A stretch of 64,000 bases of DNA from Oscillospiraceae bacterium (GCA_017438745.1 JAFRUS010000088.1:1-64000); one strand, 5' to 3'. Counted from the first letter of the stretch, positions 34,911-43,788 are shown. Numbers and translations: made by a program. Notes: generated from the sequence alone by a model not told the origin.

Positions 34911-36611
34911 ATGAAAAGAATAATCTCAGTTCTGACGGGACTGTGTATGCTTACAGCATCCCTGTGCGGACCTGCGGCGAACATCGCATATGCTGTAGAT
35001 TTTGACGTGCCTGAAGGGTGGGTGCTTATAACAGAAAAGTCAGGTACCTGCGGCGATAATATTACATGGCTGCTCGAAACAAACGGGACACTGACCATCA
35101 GCGGATCAGGAAAAATGTACGACTATGACTTTGATAACCGGCCTCCATATTTAGATCGCTATTCTCCTAACGTTAGGAATATCATCGTTCAGGGAAAGGT
35201 GACACATATCGGAAACTATGCATTCTATGGATGCGAGAGCGTAGAAACTGCGACCATTCCGGACAGTGTTACAAGTATCGGCGATCATGCATTCGATCGC
35301 TGCAGCCGCATGACCACGTTCAATATCCCGTCCAAAGTGACAAGTATCGGTGAGAGTGCTTTTCGTGGTTGCAAGGTTCTGCCCGCTGTGACGATTCCGA
35401 AGGGTGTGACGGTCATCAATGACCATTCTTTCTGTAGTTGCGAGCGTCTGACCTCCTTGAAGATCCCTGATGGTGTTACAAGCATCGGTGAAAGTGCTTT
35501 CTTTGGCTGCAAGAGCCTGACTTCCGTAGCCATACCGGAAAGTGTTACAGTTGTCAAGGGTGGTTGTTTCCTTGAGTGTACAAACCTAAAAACCGTGAAT
35601 CTCCCGAAAAGTATAGCATACATTGGAAATTCGACTTTCAAAGGATGCACGAATCTGACTTCTGTGACCATTCCGGACAATGTGGGATGGATCGGAAGCT
35701 ATGCTTTCAATAAATGTACTAGCCTAAAGTCTATGAGTATTTCTGAAAATATTTATATGATCGGGAATTCGGCATTCTCACAATGTCCGAACCTTACTGC
35801 GATAAATGTTTCTGCCAATAATGAGAAATATACCAGCGTTGACGGAGTCGTCTATTCCAAAGATAAAAAAGATCTTGAGTATTATCCCGGTGGTAAAAAA
35901 GGCGCATTTACCGTTCCGTCAACTGTGAAGACCATTAAGCGTGAGTCTTTTTATGGCTGTATGGGTGTGACTTCAGTGACCATTCCTGAGAATGTGCGAT
36001 TCATCGAGGAATATGCTTTCCGTGAATGTGGAAACATGACTTCTGTGTTTATGTCGGATTCTTTTAATTGGATACAGGAGGGAACGTTCGCGGACTGCAC
36101 GAGTCTGACATCCGTGACCTTACCGGATGAAATGAAATATATTGATAAACTTGCTTTTTCAGGTTGCTCTAGTCTGACCTCTGTGACGATCCCGGAAAGT
36201 GTGACAAACATCGGAAAAAGTGCTTTCGAGAACTGCCGGAAACTGAGCTCTGTCAGAATTCTGAATCCTGATTGCAAAATATATGACGACGCAAGCACTT
36301 TCACTACCGCTAAAGATATTTTCATTGGCGTTTTCCGCGGCTACGAGGGCAGTACCGTACAGGAATATGCCAAGAACTATGAGCGTAGATTTGCAGTTCT
36401 TGAAGAGGAGAAATTCGCACTCGGTGATCTGAACGGCGACGAACATATCGACGTAACAGACATTACAATTCTTTCTACGCATCTTCTCTGCGATAAAAAA
36501 ATGAAAAGAGCAGGACTTAAGGCAGCCGACGTTGACAGCGACGGAGAAGTTGCGCTTACAGACCTTGCAAGACTCAGACAGTATGTTTCAAAGATAATTA
36601 CTGAGTTCTGA
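34911..36611 (+). CDS. Secreted LRR_5 protein with C-terminal dockerin, second copy
   Basis: The 566-residue paralogue of the 13984 protein has the same signal peptide start (MKRIISVLTGLCMLTASLCG), the GTCGDNITWLLETNGTLTIS domain and about 17 LRR_5 repeats, and a dockerin from about residue 505. The first loop D-L-N-G-D-E-H-I-D-V-T-D has Glu in place of Gly, the second D-V-D-S-D-G-E-V-A-L-T-D is regular, the reverse of the deviation in the paralogue. Exported and presumably cohesin-bound. It is served by the same promoter block but has a longer leader containing the WYL fragment. Confidence 0.9.
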   Translation: MKRIISVLTGLCMLTASLCGPAANIAYAVDFDVPEGWVLITEKSGTCGDNITWLLETNGTLTISGSGKMYDYDFDNRPPYLDRYSPNVRNIIVQGKVTHIGNYAFYGCESVETATIPDSVTSIGDHAFDRCSRMTTFNIPSKVTSIGESAFRGCKVLPAVTIPKGVTVINDHSFCSCERLTSLKIPDGVTSIGESAFFGCKSLTSVAIPESVTVVKGGCFLECTNLKTVNLPKSIAYIGNSTFKGCTNLTSVTIPDNVGWIGSYAFNKCTSLKSMSISENIYMIGNSAFSQCPNLTAINVSANNEKYTSVDGVVYSKDKKDLEYYPGGKKGAFTVPSTVKTIKRESFYGCMGVTSVTIPENVRFIEEYAFRECGNMTSVFMSDSFNWIQEGTFADCTSLTSVTLPDEMKYIDKLAFSGCSSLTSVTIPESVTNIGKSAFENCRKLSSVRILNPDCKIYDDASTFTTAKDIFIGVFRGYEGSTVQEYAKNYERRFAVLEEEKFALGDLNGDEHIDVTDITILSTHLLCDKKMKRAGLKAADVDSDGEVALTDLARLRQYVSKIITEF

Positions 36612-36722
36612 TAAAGTAAAAGGGAAGTCATAACCAGTTGTTGATTTCATTCTGATTTACAGCAATTCATCCTTGACGTACACAATAATAAATGTTATGA
36701 TTTCATAGATGAATAATAACGA
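36612..36722 (+). promoter_or_regulatory. Promoter block, copy 3 of 3
   Basis: TTGACG (36673-36678), 17 bp, TATGAT (36696-36701), then the shared ATAGATGAATAATAAC. Identical in core to copies at 13864 and 34647 but lacking the upstream part. It now reads into a short gene fragment. Confidence 0.75.
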
Positions 36723-36851
36723 ATGATTACAAATCCCATAGTTCCTGACGATTTTACTGAAGGCGAGCTTGAACGGAATTCAACTGTTGCAAAATCCGCA
36801 ACAGTTCAAACTGAAGGTAATTGTAAGGTGGCAAGCGATAAGCTATCCTAA
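36723..36851 (+). pseudogene. RhuM-like gene fragment
   Basis: A 42-codon frame from ATG 36723 encodes FTEGELERNSTVAKSATVQT, then EGN. This pattern (EGEL-x-x-NSTVAKxATVQTEG) is characteristic of the N-terminal half of RhuM/virulence-associated proteins found on mobile islands. The rest of the roughly 330-residue protein is absent, with a stop at 36849. A palindrome AACTGTTGC/GCAACAGTT lies within it. Confidence 0.5.
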
Positions 36852-36889
36852 CGCAACTTAAATTAACGAACTCTGTACACTCCGGTTGG

Positions 36890-36918
36890 TTGAAATCGAC
36901 GCAACTGCATGTTACAAT
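36890..36918 (+). promoter_or_regulatory. Promoter of ABC exporter operon
   Basis: TTGAAA (36890-36895), 17 bp, TACAAT (36913-36918), 60 bp before the ATP-binding subunit gene. Confidence 0.65.
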
Positions 36919-36977
36919 ATTCATAGAAATCAGATAAGTCACATTGTTCACACTTATCGTACAAAGGAGAGGATTCT

Positions 36978-37697
36978 ATGAAAATTGCGGAACTGAAAAA
37001 TGTGTGCAAGACCTATCCGGCTTTTAAGCTGAATAACGTATCTTTCTCACTTGAAAGCGGAAAGATAACCGGATTTATAGGCCGTAACGGTGCAGGAAAA
37101 ACTACAGTCATCAAATCGATGCTGAATCTTGTTCATACTGACAGCGGTGAGATATGCTATTTCGGAAAGCCGCTTTCCGGAAATGAAACTGAGATAAAGC
37201 AGCGTATCGGTTACTCGACGGGTACTGTAAGCTGGTATCCGAGAAAGACTATTCGTCAGATAATCGATACCGCAAAGCGGTTCTATAAAAACTGGGACGA
37301 AGATGCCTGCCGTAAATATATGCAGCTTTTCGCACTGGATGAAAACAAGAAGCCGATGGAACTTTCAGAGGGCATGAAGGTGAAATGCAACCTGCTTATC
37401 GCTCTGTCACACGGTGCTGAAGTGCTGATCCTTGATGAACCGACAAGCGGTCTCGATCCGTTTTCACGCGACGAGCTTATGGAACTGTTTACGACGCTGA
37501 AGGAAAACGGCGTAACAATTCTGTTCTCGACTCACATCACATCTGATCTTGAAAGATGCGCTGACAACATCGTATATATCAGCCACGGCGAGATCAAAGC
37601 TGAATGTGCAAAAACCGATTTCATCAAGAACTTCGGCAAAGAAGACGAAACACTGGAAGAAATATTCTTAAGACTGGAAAGGAAGATGAGATCATGA
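36978..37697 (+). CDS. ABC transporter ATP-binding protein
   Basis: The 239-residue ATPase has Walker A GRNGAGKTT (about 35-43), a Q-loop region (GYSTGTVSWYPRKT), a signature LSEGMKVKCNLLIAL in place of LSGGQ, and Walker B VLILDEPTSGLD. The altered signature is common in YtrB/BcrA-like exporters of GntR-linked or bacitracin-type families. AAAGGAGAGG precedes it. The stop overlaps the permease start (ATGA). It likely powers export of, or resistance to, a small molecule or peptide. Confidence 0.9.
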   Translation: MKIAELKNVCKTYPAFKLNNVSFSLESGKITGFIGRNGAGKTTVIKSMLNLVHTDSGEICYFGKPLSGNETEIKQRIGYSTGTVSWYPRKTIRQIIDTAKRFYKNWDEDACRKYMQLFALDENKKPMELSEGMKVKCNLLIALSHGAEVLILDEPTSGLDPFSRDELMELFTTLKENGVTILFSTHITSDLERCADNIVYISHGEIKAECAKTDFIKNFGKEDETLEEIFLRLERKMRS

Positions 37698-38344
37698 ATG
37701 CAATGTTAAGAAAAGAGATGTGTTTAAGTGCATCAGTTTTATCGTACATTTTTCTCGCAGCAGCAGTAATGACACTGATTCCGGGATATCCGGTCCTATG
37801 CGGAGCGTTCTTCATCACACTCGGTATTTTCCACAGTTTTCAGAGTGCCCGTGAGGCAAATGACATCGTTTATTCCGCACTTCTTCCGGTTGCCAAGAGC
37901 GATGTGGTAAAAGGAAAATTCATGTTTTCGGTAATGATTGAACTTGCAGGATTCCTTCTGATGACGGTGTTTACGCTTATCCGTATGACGGTTCTTTCCG
38001 GTTCGGAGGTTTATCATAAGAACGCCCTTATGAACGCAAATCCGTTCTTCCTTGGAATGACTCTTGTGATCTTCGGCTTGTTCAACATGGTGTTCATAGG
38101 CGGATTTTTCAAAACAGCCTATAAGTTTTCTCCGTTCGTGACATATATTATCGTGGCATTTCTGACGATAGGAGTCGCTGAGGCTTTTCATCATATTCCG
38201 GGATGCGCAGACGTAAACGCCTTCGGATTTGATCATATCGGTCTTCAGGCAGCTCTTCTTTGCGGCGGTGCTGTTATGTTTACGATACTTACGTTTTTAT
38301 CATATAAAAAATCATGCAGAACATTTGAAAAAATAGATTTATAA
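37694..38344 (+). CDS. ABC-2-type permease subunit
   Basis: The start at 37694 overlaps the ATPase stop; the frame is open further upstream inside the ATPase gene. The 216-residue protein has about six hydrophobic segments (SYIFLAAAVMTLIPGYPVL, VMIELAGFLLMTVFTLIRM, PFFLGMTLVIFGLFNMVFIG, FVTYIIVAFLTIGVA, AALLCGGAVMFTILTFL) and an ABC-2-like SALLPVAKSDVVKGK loop that would contact the ATPase. It forms the membrane half of the exporter. Substrate unknown. Confidence 0.8.
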   Translation: MNAMLRKEMCLSASVLSYIFLAAAVMTLIPGYPVLCGAFFITLGIFHSFQSAREANDIVYSALLPVAKSDVVKGKFMFSVMIELAGFLLMTVFTLIRMTVLSGSEVYHKNALMNANPFFLGMTLVIFGLFNMVFIGGFFKTAYKFSPFVTYIIVAFLTIGVAEAFHHIPGCADVNAFGFDHIGLQAALLCGGAVMFTILTFLSYKKSCRTFEKIDL

Positions 38345-38357
38345 TGAGGTGTGCTTA

Positions 38358-38789
38358 ATGCTTAAGGATAATCTGATCATGCTCAGAAAAATGAACGGAT
38401 ACTCACAGGAACAGATCGCAGAAAAGATAGGTATTTCCCGTCAGGCCTATGCAAAATGGGAGAGCGGTGCGACTGTGCCGGATATTGAAAAGGCGTCACA
38501 GCTTGCTGAGGTTTACGGTGTTACAATAGACGGCCTTATGAAAACCGAATCGTTAAACGGTATCGGTACATTACCGCCGGCACCGCAGGGAAAGAATCTG
38601 TGGGGAACCGTCACATTAGGAGACCGTGGTCAGATAGTTATCCCGAAGCCGGCACGTGACAAATTCGGTCTGAAAGGCGGCGACCGTCTTATCGTTGCTA
38701 CAGACGAGGTAGGAATAGCTCTTTTTCCAGCGGAATTTTTTGAAAACAAAATGCAGGAGTTTATGAAGGAGTTATCCAAAGAACACTGA
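38358..38789 (+). CDS. XRE-family HTH regulator fused to AbrB-type swapped-hairpin domain
   Basis: ATG 38358, eight bases after GAGGT, is preferred to GTG 38349. The 143-residue protein has an N-terminal HTH_3 domain (YSQEQIAEKIGISRQAYAKW at about 17-36) and a C-terminal AbrB/MazE-like domain (LGDRGQIVIPKPARDKFGLK at about 87-106). Both halves bind DNA in other proteins, so the fusion may recognise a composite operator. The gene is 13 bp after the exporter permease and is the likely regulator of that operon. Confidence 0.85.
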   Translation: MLKDNLIMLRKMNGYSQEQIAEKIGISRQAYAKWESGATVPDIEKASQLAEVYGVTIDGLMKTESLNGIGTLPPAPQGKNLWGTVTLGDRGQIVIPKPARDKFGLKGGDRLIVATDEVGIALFPAEFFENKMQEFMKELSKEH

Positions 38790-38833
38790 TCATCTGTAGA
38801 TAGAATTCTGAATCTTGGAAAGGAAGTTTAACG

Positions 38834-39712
38834 ATGCACTTTGTGGATGCCAAAGGTATACTGACAGCAAACAAGGGTTCCTGCGGAATGAATATTTGCC
38901 GCGGATGCACTCACGGATGTATATACTGCGACAGCAGAAGCACTTGCTATCAGTTTACTCATCCTTTTGAGGATATAGAAGTTAAACAGAATGCACCGGA
39001 ACTTCTGGAAAAGGCGCTGAAGTCGAAAAGAAAAAAGTGCATGATCGGAACAGGTGCGATGTCTGATCCGTATATGCACTGCGAAAAAGATCTTAAGCTG
39101 ACAAGAAAGTGTCTGGAAATCATACAGAAGCACGGATTCGGTGCAGCAGTTCAGACAAAATCTGATCTTATTCTCCGTGATATTGATCTGCTCGATGAGA
39201 TAAATCAGTCTGCAAAATGCGTTGTTCAGATGACACTCACCACATTTGATGAATCACTGTGCCGGATAATCGAGCCGAATGTCTGTAGCACGAAGCGGCG
39301 TATTGAAGTTCTTGAGAAAATGCAGGAAAAGGGTATCCCGACGGTAGTGTGGCTTACTCCAGTTCTGCCGTTTATAAATGATACGGTCGAAAATATCACA
39401 GCGATACTTAATGAATGTGTCAGAACAGGGGTGAAAGGAGTTATTGATTTCGGTATGGGACTGACACTCAGGGAAGGTGACAGGGAGTACTATTATGCGG
39501 CGCTTGACAGAAATTTTCCGGGGATGAAGGAACAGTACATCAGGCGGTACGGTAATGCATATGAGCTTCCGAGTCCGAATGGCAGAGAACTGTTAAAAGT
39601 GTTCCGGAAAATCTGCAGTGATAATGGTATCATGTCAGATCCTAATGAGTGCTTCAGATATCTGAATGAGCTGCCGGAAAAGTATGAGCAGATGAGCTTG
39701 TTTGATATGTAG
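38834..39712 (+). CDS. SPL-family radical SAM protein
   Basis: The 292-residue protein has C25-x3-C29-x2-C32 (CRGCTHGCIYCDSRS), GTGAMSDPYMHCEKDLKLTR and QTKSDLILRDIDLLDEI, the pattern of the radical SAM group related to spore photoproduct lyase (Rv2578c-like). No B12 domain is present, unlike the 22-29 kb enzymes. AAGGAAG precedes the ATG. Family members are widespread and mostly uncharacterised; a nucleic-acid or nucleotide target is assumed by relation. It is a separate unit 45 bp after the regulator gene. Confidence 0.8.
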   Translation: MHFVDAKGILTANKGSCGMNICRGCTHGCIYCDSRSTCYQFTHPFEDIEVKQNAPELLEKALKSKRKKCMIGTGAMSDPYMHCEKDLKLTRKCLEIIQKHGFGAAVQTKSDLILRDIDLLDEINQSAKCVVQMTLTTFDESLCRIIEPNVCSTKRRIEVLEKMQEKGIPTVVWLTPVLPFINDTVENITAILNECVRTGVKGVIDFGMGLTLREGDREYYYAALDRNFPGMKEQYIRRYGNAYELPSPNGRELLKVFRKICSDNGIMSDPNECFRYLNELPEKYEQMSLFDM

Positions 39713-39776
39713 CAAACAAATTGATAAGTTTTAACGGGTGTCTCAGGTAATTATAAAAAAGGCGAATGGGTAATCG

Positions 39777-39805
39777 TTGAATAACCACCGGAATTGTGGT
39801 ATACT
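39777..39805 (+). promoter_or_regulatory. Sigma-A promoter
   Basis: TTGAAT (39777-39782), 17 bp, TATACT (39800-39805). The spacer is palindromic (CCACCGGAATTGTGG), a possible operator. Confidence 0.65.
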
Positions 39806-39852
39806 GAATAACATAGCTACACTGAAATATGACTTGAATTGCAGGTGGTTCT

Positions 39853-40242
39853 ATGAACATCGAAGAACTTAAGAATAATACAGAATATGCTGATACATAT
39901 GACGGCATGGATATAGAAATGACCTATGCAGAAAAACCTGAATTTAGACTGCTTTTTGATAAGTGTTATTTCAGTAATATCTTCGGAGAACCTGATTTAT
40001 CCGGTAAAGGGTGGAACGGATTTACCCGTGACTGGCAGCAGATGGAGCGTGCTTTTTCCATTGAAAATCAGCATCCTGTGCCGATAGATGATATTGATGA
40101 ATATCTAACTGATCTGTATAGCTACAAAAGCAGAATGGAAAATTACAAAAACCCGGATTCGTTAAAAGTGTATCTGCTGATCTGTAATTTTCTTGAATAT
40201 GCAAAGACAAACGGATTTACCGTAATGGTAGAAGAGCAGTGA
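39853..40242 (+). CDS. Hypothetical protein
   Basis: The 129-residue acidic protein starts behind GCAGGTGG and has no recognised family. It is mixed alpha/beta with tryptophans (GKGWNGFTRDWQQMERAF) and a C-terminal helix YLLICNFLEYAKTNG. No signal peptide or membrane segment, so cytoplasmic. It has its own promoter. Its style recalls small immunity proteins, an impression only. Confidence 0.55.
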   Translation: MNIEELKNNTEYADTYDGMDIEMTYAEKPEFRLLFDKCYFSNIFGEPDLSGKGWNGFTRDWQQMERAFSIENQHPVPIDDIDEYLTDLYSYKSRMENYKNPDSLKVYLLICNFLEYAKTNGFTVMVEEQ

Positions 40243-40282
40243 AATAATAATACATATAAATATAACTGGAGGAAAAATCACT

Positions 40283-40846
40283 ATGAAAAAATCAATTGAA
40301 AAACCATTCTTCACACCGCATCCGGTACTTATCATCGGAACATATGATGCAAATGGAGTTCCGAATGCCATGAACGCTGCATGGGGCGGACAGATCGGCG
40401 GAAGTCAGATATCTGTAAGTCTTGGTGCATCACATCTTACAACTGCAAACATAAAACTCAATAAGGAATTCACAGTTGCATATGCTACAGCAGATCAGAT
40501 CGAAGCCTGCGACTATGTTGGCGTTGCATCCGGAAACAACGTTCCTAATAAACTTGAAAAGTGCGGATTTACCGTTACAAAGTCAGATAAGGTAAATGCA
40601 CCTGTTATAGATCAGCTTCCTGTAACTATTGAATGTAAGGTTTTTAAAATCACAGAGGAATTCAATGAGTGTATAGTTACGGCTGAAATTGTCGGTATCC
40701 AGGTCGATGAAGATGTTATGACAGATGACGGCAAGGTGGATGTAACAAAGGCTGGATTTGTTGTTTACGATACAGTAAGCAAGTGCTACAGAGCAGTCGG
40801 TGACAGCCTTGGCCCAGTAAGAAGTATCGGAAGAAAGTTTGAATAA
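40283..40846 (+). CDS. Flavin reductase-like FMN-binding protein
   Basis: The 187-residue protein has the flavin-reductase-like split-barrel pattern: HPVLIIGTYDANGVPNAMNA, ISVSLGASHLTTANI, EFTVAYATADQIEACDYVGV and AGFVVYDTVSKCYRAVGDSL. Such proteins bind FMN and act as NAD(P)H:flavin oxidoreductases or flavoredoxins. TGGAGG precedes the ATG. It is 40 bp after the hypothetical gene and could be co-transcribed. Confidence 0.8.
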   Translation: MKKSIEKPFFTPHPVLIIGTYDANGVPNAMNAAWGGQIGGSQISVSLGASHLTTANIKLNKEFTVAYATADQIEACDYVGVASGNNVPNKLEKCGFTVTKSDKVNAPVIDQLPVTIECKVFKITEEFNECIVTAEIVGIQVDEDVMTDDGKVDVTKAGFVVYDTVSKCYRAVGDSLGPVRSIGRKFE

Positions 40847-40862
40847 ATGCCAGAGTGAATCA

Positions 40863-40931
40863 GCCCTTCTCGCAGCAGCTCTTGCAGGTTCAGCAGGAAC
40901 GGTTTATTTCACTAGGAAGAGGAGAAAATAA
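40863..40931 (+). pseudogene. Fragment resembling the C-terminal anchor of a surface protein
   Basis: The frame reads ALLAAALAGSAGTVYFTRKR, then RK and TAA: a hydrophobic helix followed by a basic tail, as at the end of LPXTG-type or tail-anchored surface proteins. No LPXTG and no upstream gene in frame, so it is probably a leftover. Confidence 0.35.
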
Positions 40932-40982
40932 GAAGCGTTTAATTAACAATTGAATCAGTCGGACACACAAAACATAAATAGT

Positions 40983-41028
40983 AACGCTCAGCATATGGCT
41001 TAAGATTAGGTCATATGCTGAGCGTTTT
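40983..41028. terminator. Bidirectional terminator
   Basis: AACGCTCAGCATATG and CATATGCTGAGCGTT are perfect complements (15 bp) around a 14-base loop, followed by TT on the plus strand. It separates the convergent flavin reductase and dockerin genes. Confidence 0.9.
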
Positions 41029-41073
41029 TATATGAAATTATTTACTTCGAGAGATTTTTGAATTCGTAATATT

Positions 41074-43716
41074 TTAATCTACAAGATTCTCTATGACTTT
41101 TGAAATATACTGCCTTAACCTTGCAAGGTCGGTAAGACCGGCTACACCGTCCTTATCAAAGTCAGCAACTTTAGTCTGCAGGCTTGTGAATTCACATTTG
41201 TCCACAAGAAGAATCGCAAACTTGGAAAGGTCAGTAAGATCAACTATTCCGTCATTGTTGATATCACCGTAAAGAATATCTGTTATCGGATCCGGTTCGA
41301 CTATTGGTACATCTTTTCCTGGTTTATCCGTTGGATCATCTTTCGGATCACTCGTCGGATCAGATTTCGGGTCATCTGTCGGATCGTCAGTTGTTTCTAT
41401 CACAGGTTTGTCCTTGAACGGATCATCGATTTCGTCTGATTTCAGTGACTTCCAGCATTCATCGGGTTCAAATGTATAATTTGAACGGTCTTTAGTTAAT
41501 ACGAGATTCTGGAATGTGCTGCCTGTGTTCATCTTGACTTTCTGCTTGTCTTTTCCGGCAAGAACGGTTTTATGACTGCCTTCGCAGACCAGTCTGCCGT
41601 CCCATATGATATCTCCGCCTATAGTCATTACACCGTTTGAAAATTCGCTGTTGTAGTATGGCTTGTAAGCTTCAAGATTTCCGCTTACTGAGAATTTATC
41701 ATAAGGATCTTTCATTGTCATTGTAGCAAAACAATTCTGAGTCTTATCTTCATTCTTTAAAACATAGTTTCCCCATACTTTCATTTCACCATTGTTGAAA
41801 GCAACTTTTCCGTTTCTGTGTTCGACGTTTCCGATAATATTGAGAGTGCCGGAGCTGAGATCAACAGATGCATCTTTTTCGAGACCTATTCCGATATCAC
41901 CTTCTATTGTCATTGTTTTGCTGTTAAGATTAAGTGAGTATATAGAAGCGTTATCAGAAACAGCATATATATCACCTGCAAGTTTACCAATGCGTATATC
42001 ATCGGTAAATTTGATCTTATGTTTATCCGGATCTTTTACCTCGAGTACACCGAGAGTTTCGCCTTTAAGGGTAACAGTCTGCGTTTTTGTTCCGTTCAGT
42101 ACGATTTTAGTCACACCGTTAAGCTTGGCAGTACCGTCAGCATAGATATTGCCGGCTATTGATAACACACCGTTTTCAAAAGCGTTGGAATAATAAAGTT
42201 TGTTTACTTCAAAATTACCGCCTATGTTTATCTTATCATACGGATCGGTCATTGAAATGGTAGCATAACAGTTCTGGTAATCGGTTTTACCACTTTCGAC
42301 GTTCTGCATTACATAATTGCCTGAAACGTTCATTGTGCCGTTACCGGCTTTTAAATTGCCATCTTTATGTTCGACGTTTCCGTTAATATTCAAAGTACCG
42401 CTGCTGAGATCGATTTTTGCGGTTTTATCTTTGCCGATAGTTACATCACCGTCAATGGTAAGTGTCATGCTTGTAAGATCAAGCTCATATATGACTGCAT
42501 TATCAGAAACAGCGTGCATATCGCTTTTCAGACTCTGGATTCTGATATCCTTGTCAAAATGGATTTCGTGGTCCGGATCACCTGTAACTTTGAGATTTGC
42601 AAATGTGGTAGAATCCGCACTGATGGTCTGTTTGTCTTTGCCGCACAGATTGATGACCGTGCCTTCATAGAGTTTGATGGTGTGATCGGATGTGATATTG
42701 CCGCTTACTGCTAATTCTCCGTTTGAAAAATCGGATGAATAGTAGAGGCTATGTACTTCAAAGTCACCGTCTATTGTAAGCTTATCATATGGCTTGTCCA
42801 TGCAGAGAATAGCATAACAATTCGAATATTCATCTTTTTCGGTATCTTTATTCTGCATCATATAACTGCCTGAAATATTGAAACTGCCGTTGTTCAGGGT
42901 AACTTTTCCGTTTTTGTGTTCTACGTTACCTTTAACAGAAAGTGTGCTGCTGGTCAGATCAACCTGAGCATCTTTTTCCCAGCCGATTTTAACATCACCG
43001 TCAATGGCCAGCGTTTTGCCGGAAAGATCAAGTTCATATATTACTGCATTATCTGAGACGGCATTGATATCACTCTTTGGTTTGATGATATTCATTTCAT
43101 TAGTGAATGTAAGCACATGACCGGAAGATTCGCTCTGTCTTACCTTTGCAAACGTAGTTTTACTAGCGTTGATTTTCTGAACGTCTTTTCCGTTAAAACT
43201 GATCACAGTATCATCGCTTAAGTTAAGGGTGCCGTCAACTGTAACGTCCCCGTTTAAAATCATTTCACCGTTTGAAAGCTCGCTCTTATAATACAGGCTG
43301 TGTGCCTCGAAGTTTTTTTCGACTGTCAGTTTGTCATACGGATCTGTCATCATAAGGTGAGCCAGGCAGTTAGAGTACGCTGTTTTTCCGGAAGAATCAG
43401 TTTCGGCTTTCTGCATTAAATAGTTGCCTGTGATGATCATTTCGCCGTTGCCGAAGCTTATCTTTCCTGAAGTATGCAGTAAATTACCTTTGACCGTCAG
43501 AGTATGACCGTTGAGATCTATATCAGCATCGATAACAGCGTCTCCTTCGAGCGTCATATCCTTTTCAAGCTTTGTTATCTTGCTGAAAGTGTTTTCTTCT
43601 GATGCTGCATATGCAGTGTTCTGAATAATCACATTGTTAAACGGAACGCTGCATCCAGCGATAAGTACAGCAGAAGCCGCAGTGACAAAAAGTTTTCTGT
43701 TGATTTCTGATTTCAT
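41074..43716 (-). CDS. Large secreted repeat protein with C-terminal dockerin
   Basis: The 880-residue protein has a signal peptide (cleaved near NTAYAAS), four tandem repeats of about 170 residues (about 45-745), an acidic Thr/Asp/Pro/Lys linker (TDDPTDDPKSDPTSDPKDDP) and a dockerin with loops D-I-N-N-D-G-I-V-D and D-F-D-K-D-G-V-A-G. Each repeat has LTIDGDVxIG, SGTLNIxGNVEH, NGxMxVxGNYxMQN, NCYA, DPYDK and SNGxLxIxGN strands, which read like a beta-solenoid or parallel fibre. It should be an exported cellulosome-linked structural or adhesive protein. I know no described family for the repeat. Confidence 0.85.
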   Translation of the reverse strand: MKSEINRKLFVTAASAVLIAGCSVPFNNVIIQNTAYAASEENTFSKITKLEKDMTLEGDAVIDADIDLNGHTLTVKGNLLHTSGKISFGNGEMIITGNYLMQKAETDSSGKTAYSNCLAHLMMTDPYDKLTVEKNFEAHSLYYKSELSNGEMILNGDVTVDGTLNLSDDTVISFNGKDVQKINASKTTFAKVRQSESSGHVLTFTNEMNIIKPKSDINAVSDNAVIYELDLSGKTLAIDGDVKIGWEKDAQVDLTSSTLSVKGNVEHKNGKVTLNNGSFNISGSYMMQNKDTEKDEYSNCYAILCMDKPYDKLTIDGDFEVHSLYYSSDFSNGELAVSGNITSDHTIKLYEGTVINLCGKDKQTISADSTTFANLKVTGDPDHEIHFDKDIRIQSLKSDMHAVSDNAVIYELDLTSMTLTIDGDVTIGKDKTAKIDLSSGTLNINGNVEHKDGNLKAGNGTMNVSGNYVMQNVESGKTDYQNCYATISMTDPYDKINIGGNFEVNKLYYSNAFENGVLSIAGNIYADGTAKLNGVTKIVLNGTKTQTVTLKGETLGVLEVKDPDKHKIKFTDDIRIGKLAGDIYAVSDNASIYSLNLNSKTMTIEGDIGIGLEKDASVDLSSGTLNIIGNVEHRNGKVAFNNGEMKVWGNYVLKNEDKTQNCFATMTMKDPYDKFSVSGNLEAYKPYYNSEFSNGVMTIGGDIIWDGRLVCEGSHKTVLAGKDKQKVKMNTGSTFQNLVLTKDRSNYTFEPDECWKSLKSDEIDDPFKDKPVIETTDDPTDDPKSDPTSDPKDDPTDKPGKDVPIVEPDPITDILYGDINNDGIVDLTDLSKFAILLVDKCEFTSLQTKVADFDKDGVAGLTDLARLRQYISKVIENLVD

Positions 43717-43760
43717 AATTAATCCCCCTGTAAATCTTATTATTCAAGATGTATCCCTGT

Positions 43761-43788
43761 CAAAGACAGTTGCTTTATATTGTCTTTG
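43761..43788. promoter_or_regulatory. Hairpin in the leader of the repeat-protein gene
   Basis: CAAAGACA and TGTCTTTG (8 bp) around GTTGCTTTATAT, between the promoter and start of the minus-strand gene. Confidence 0.55.
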
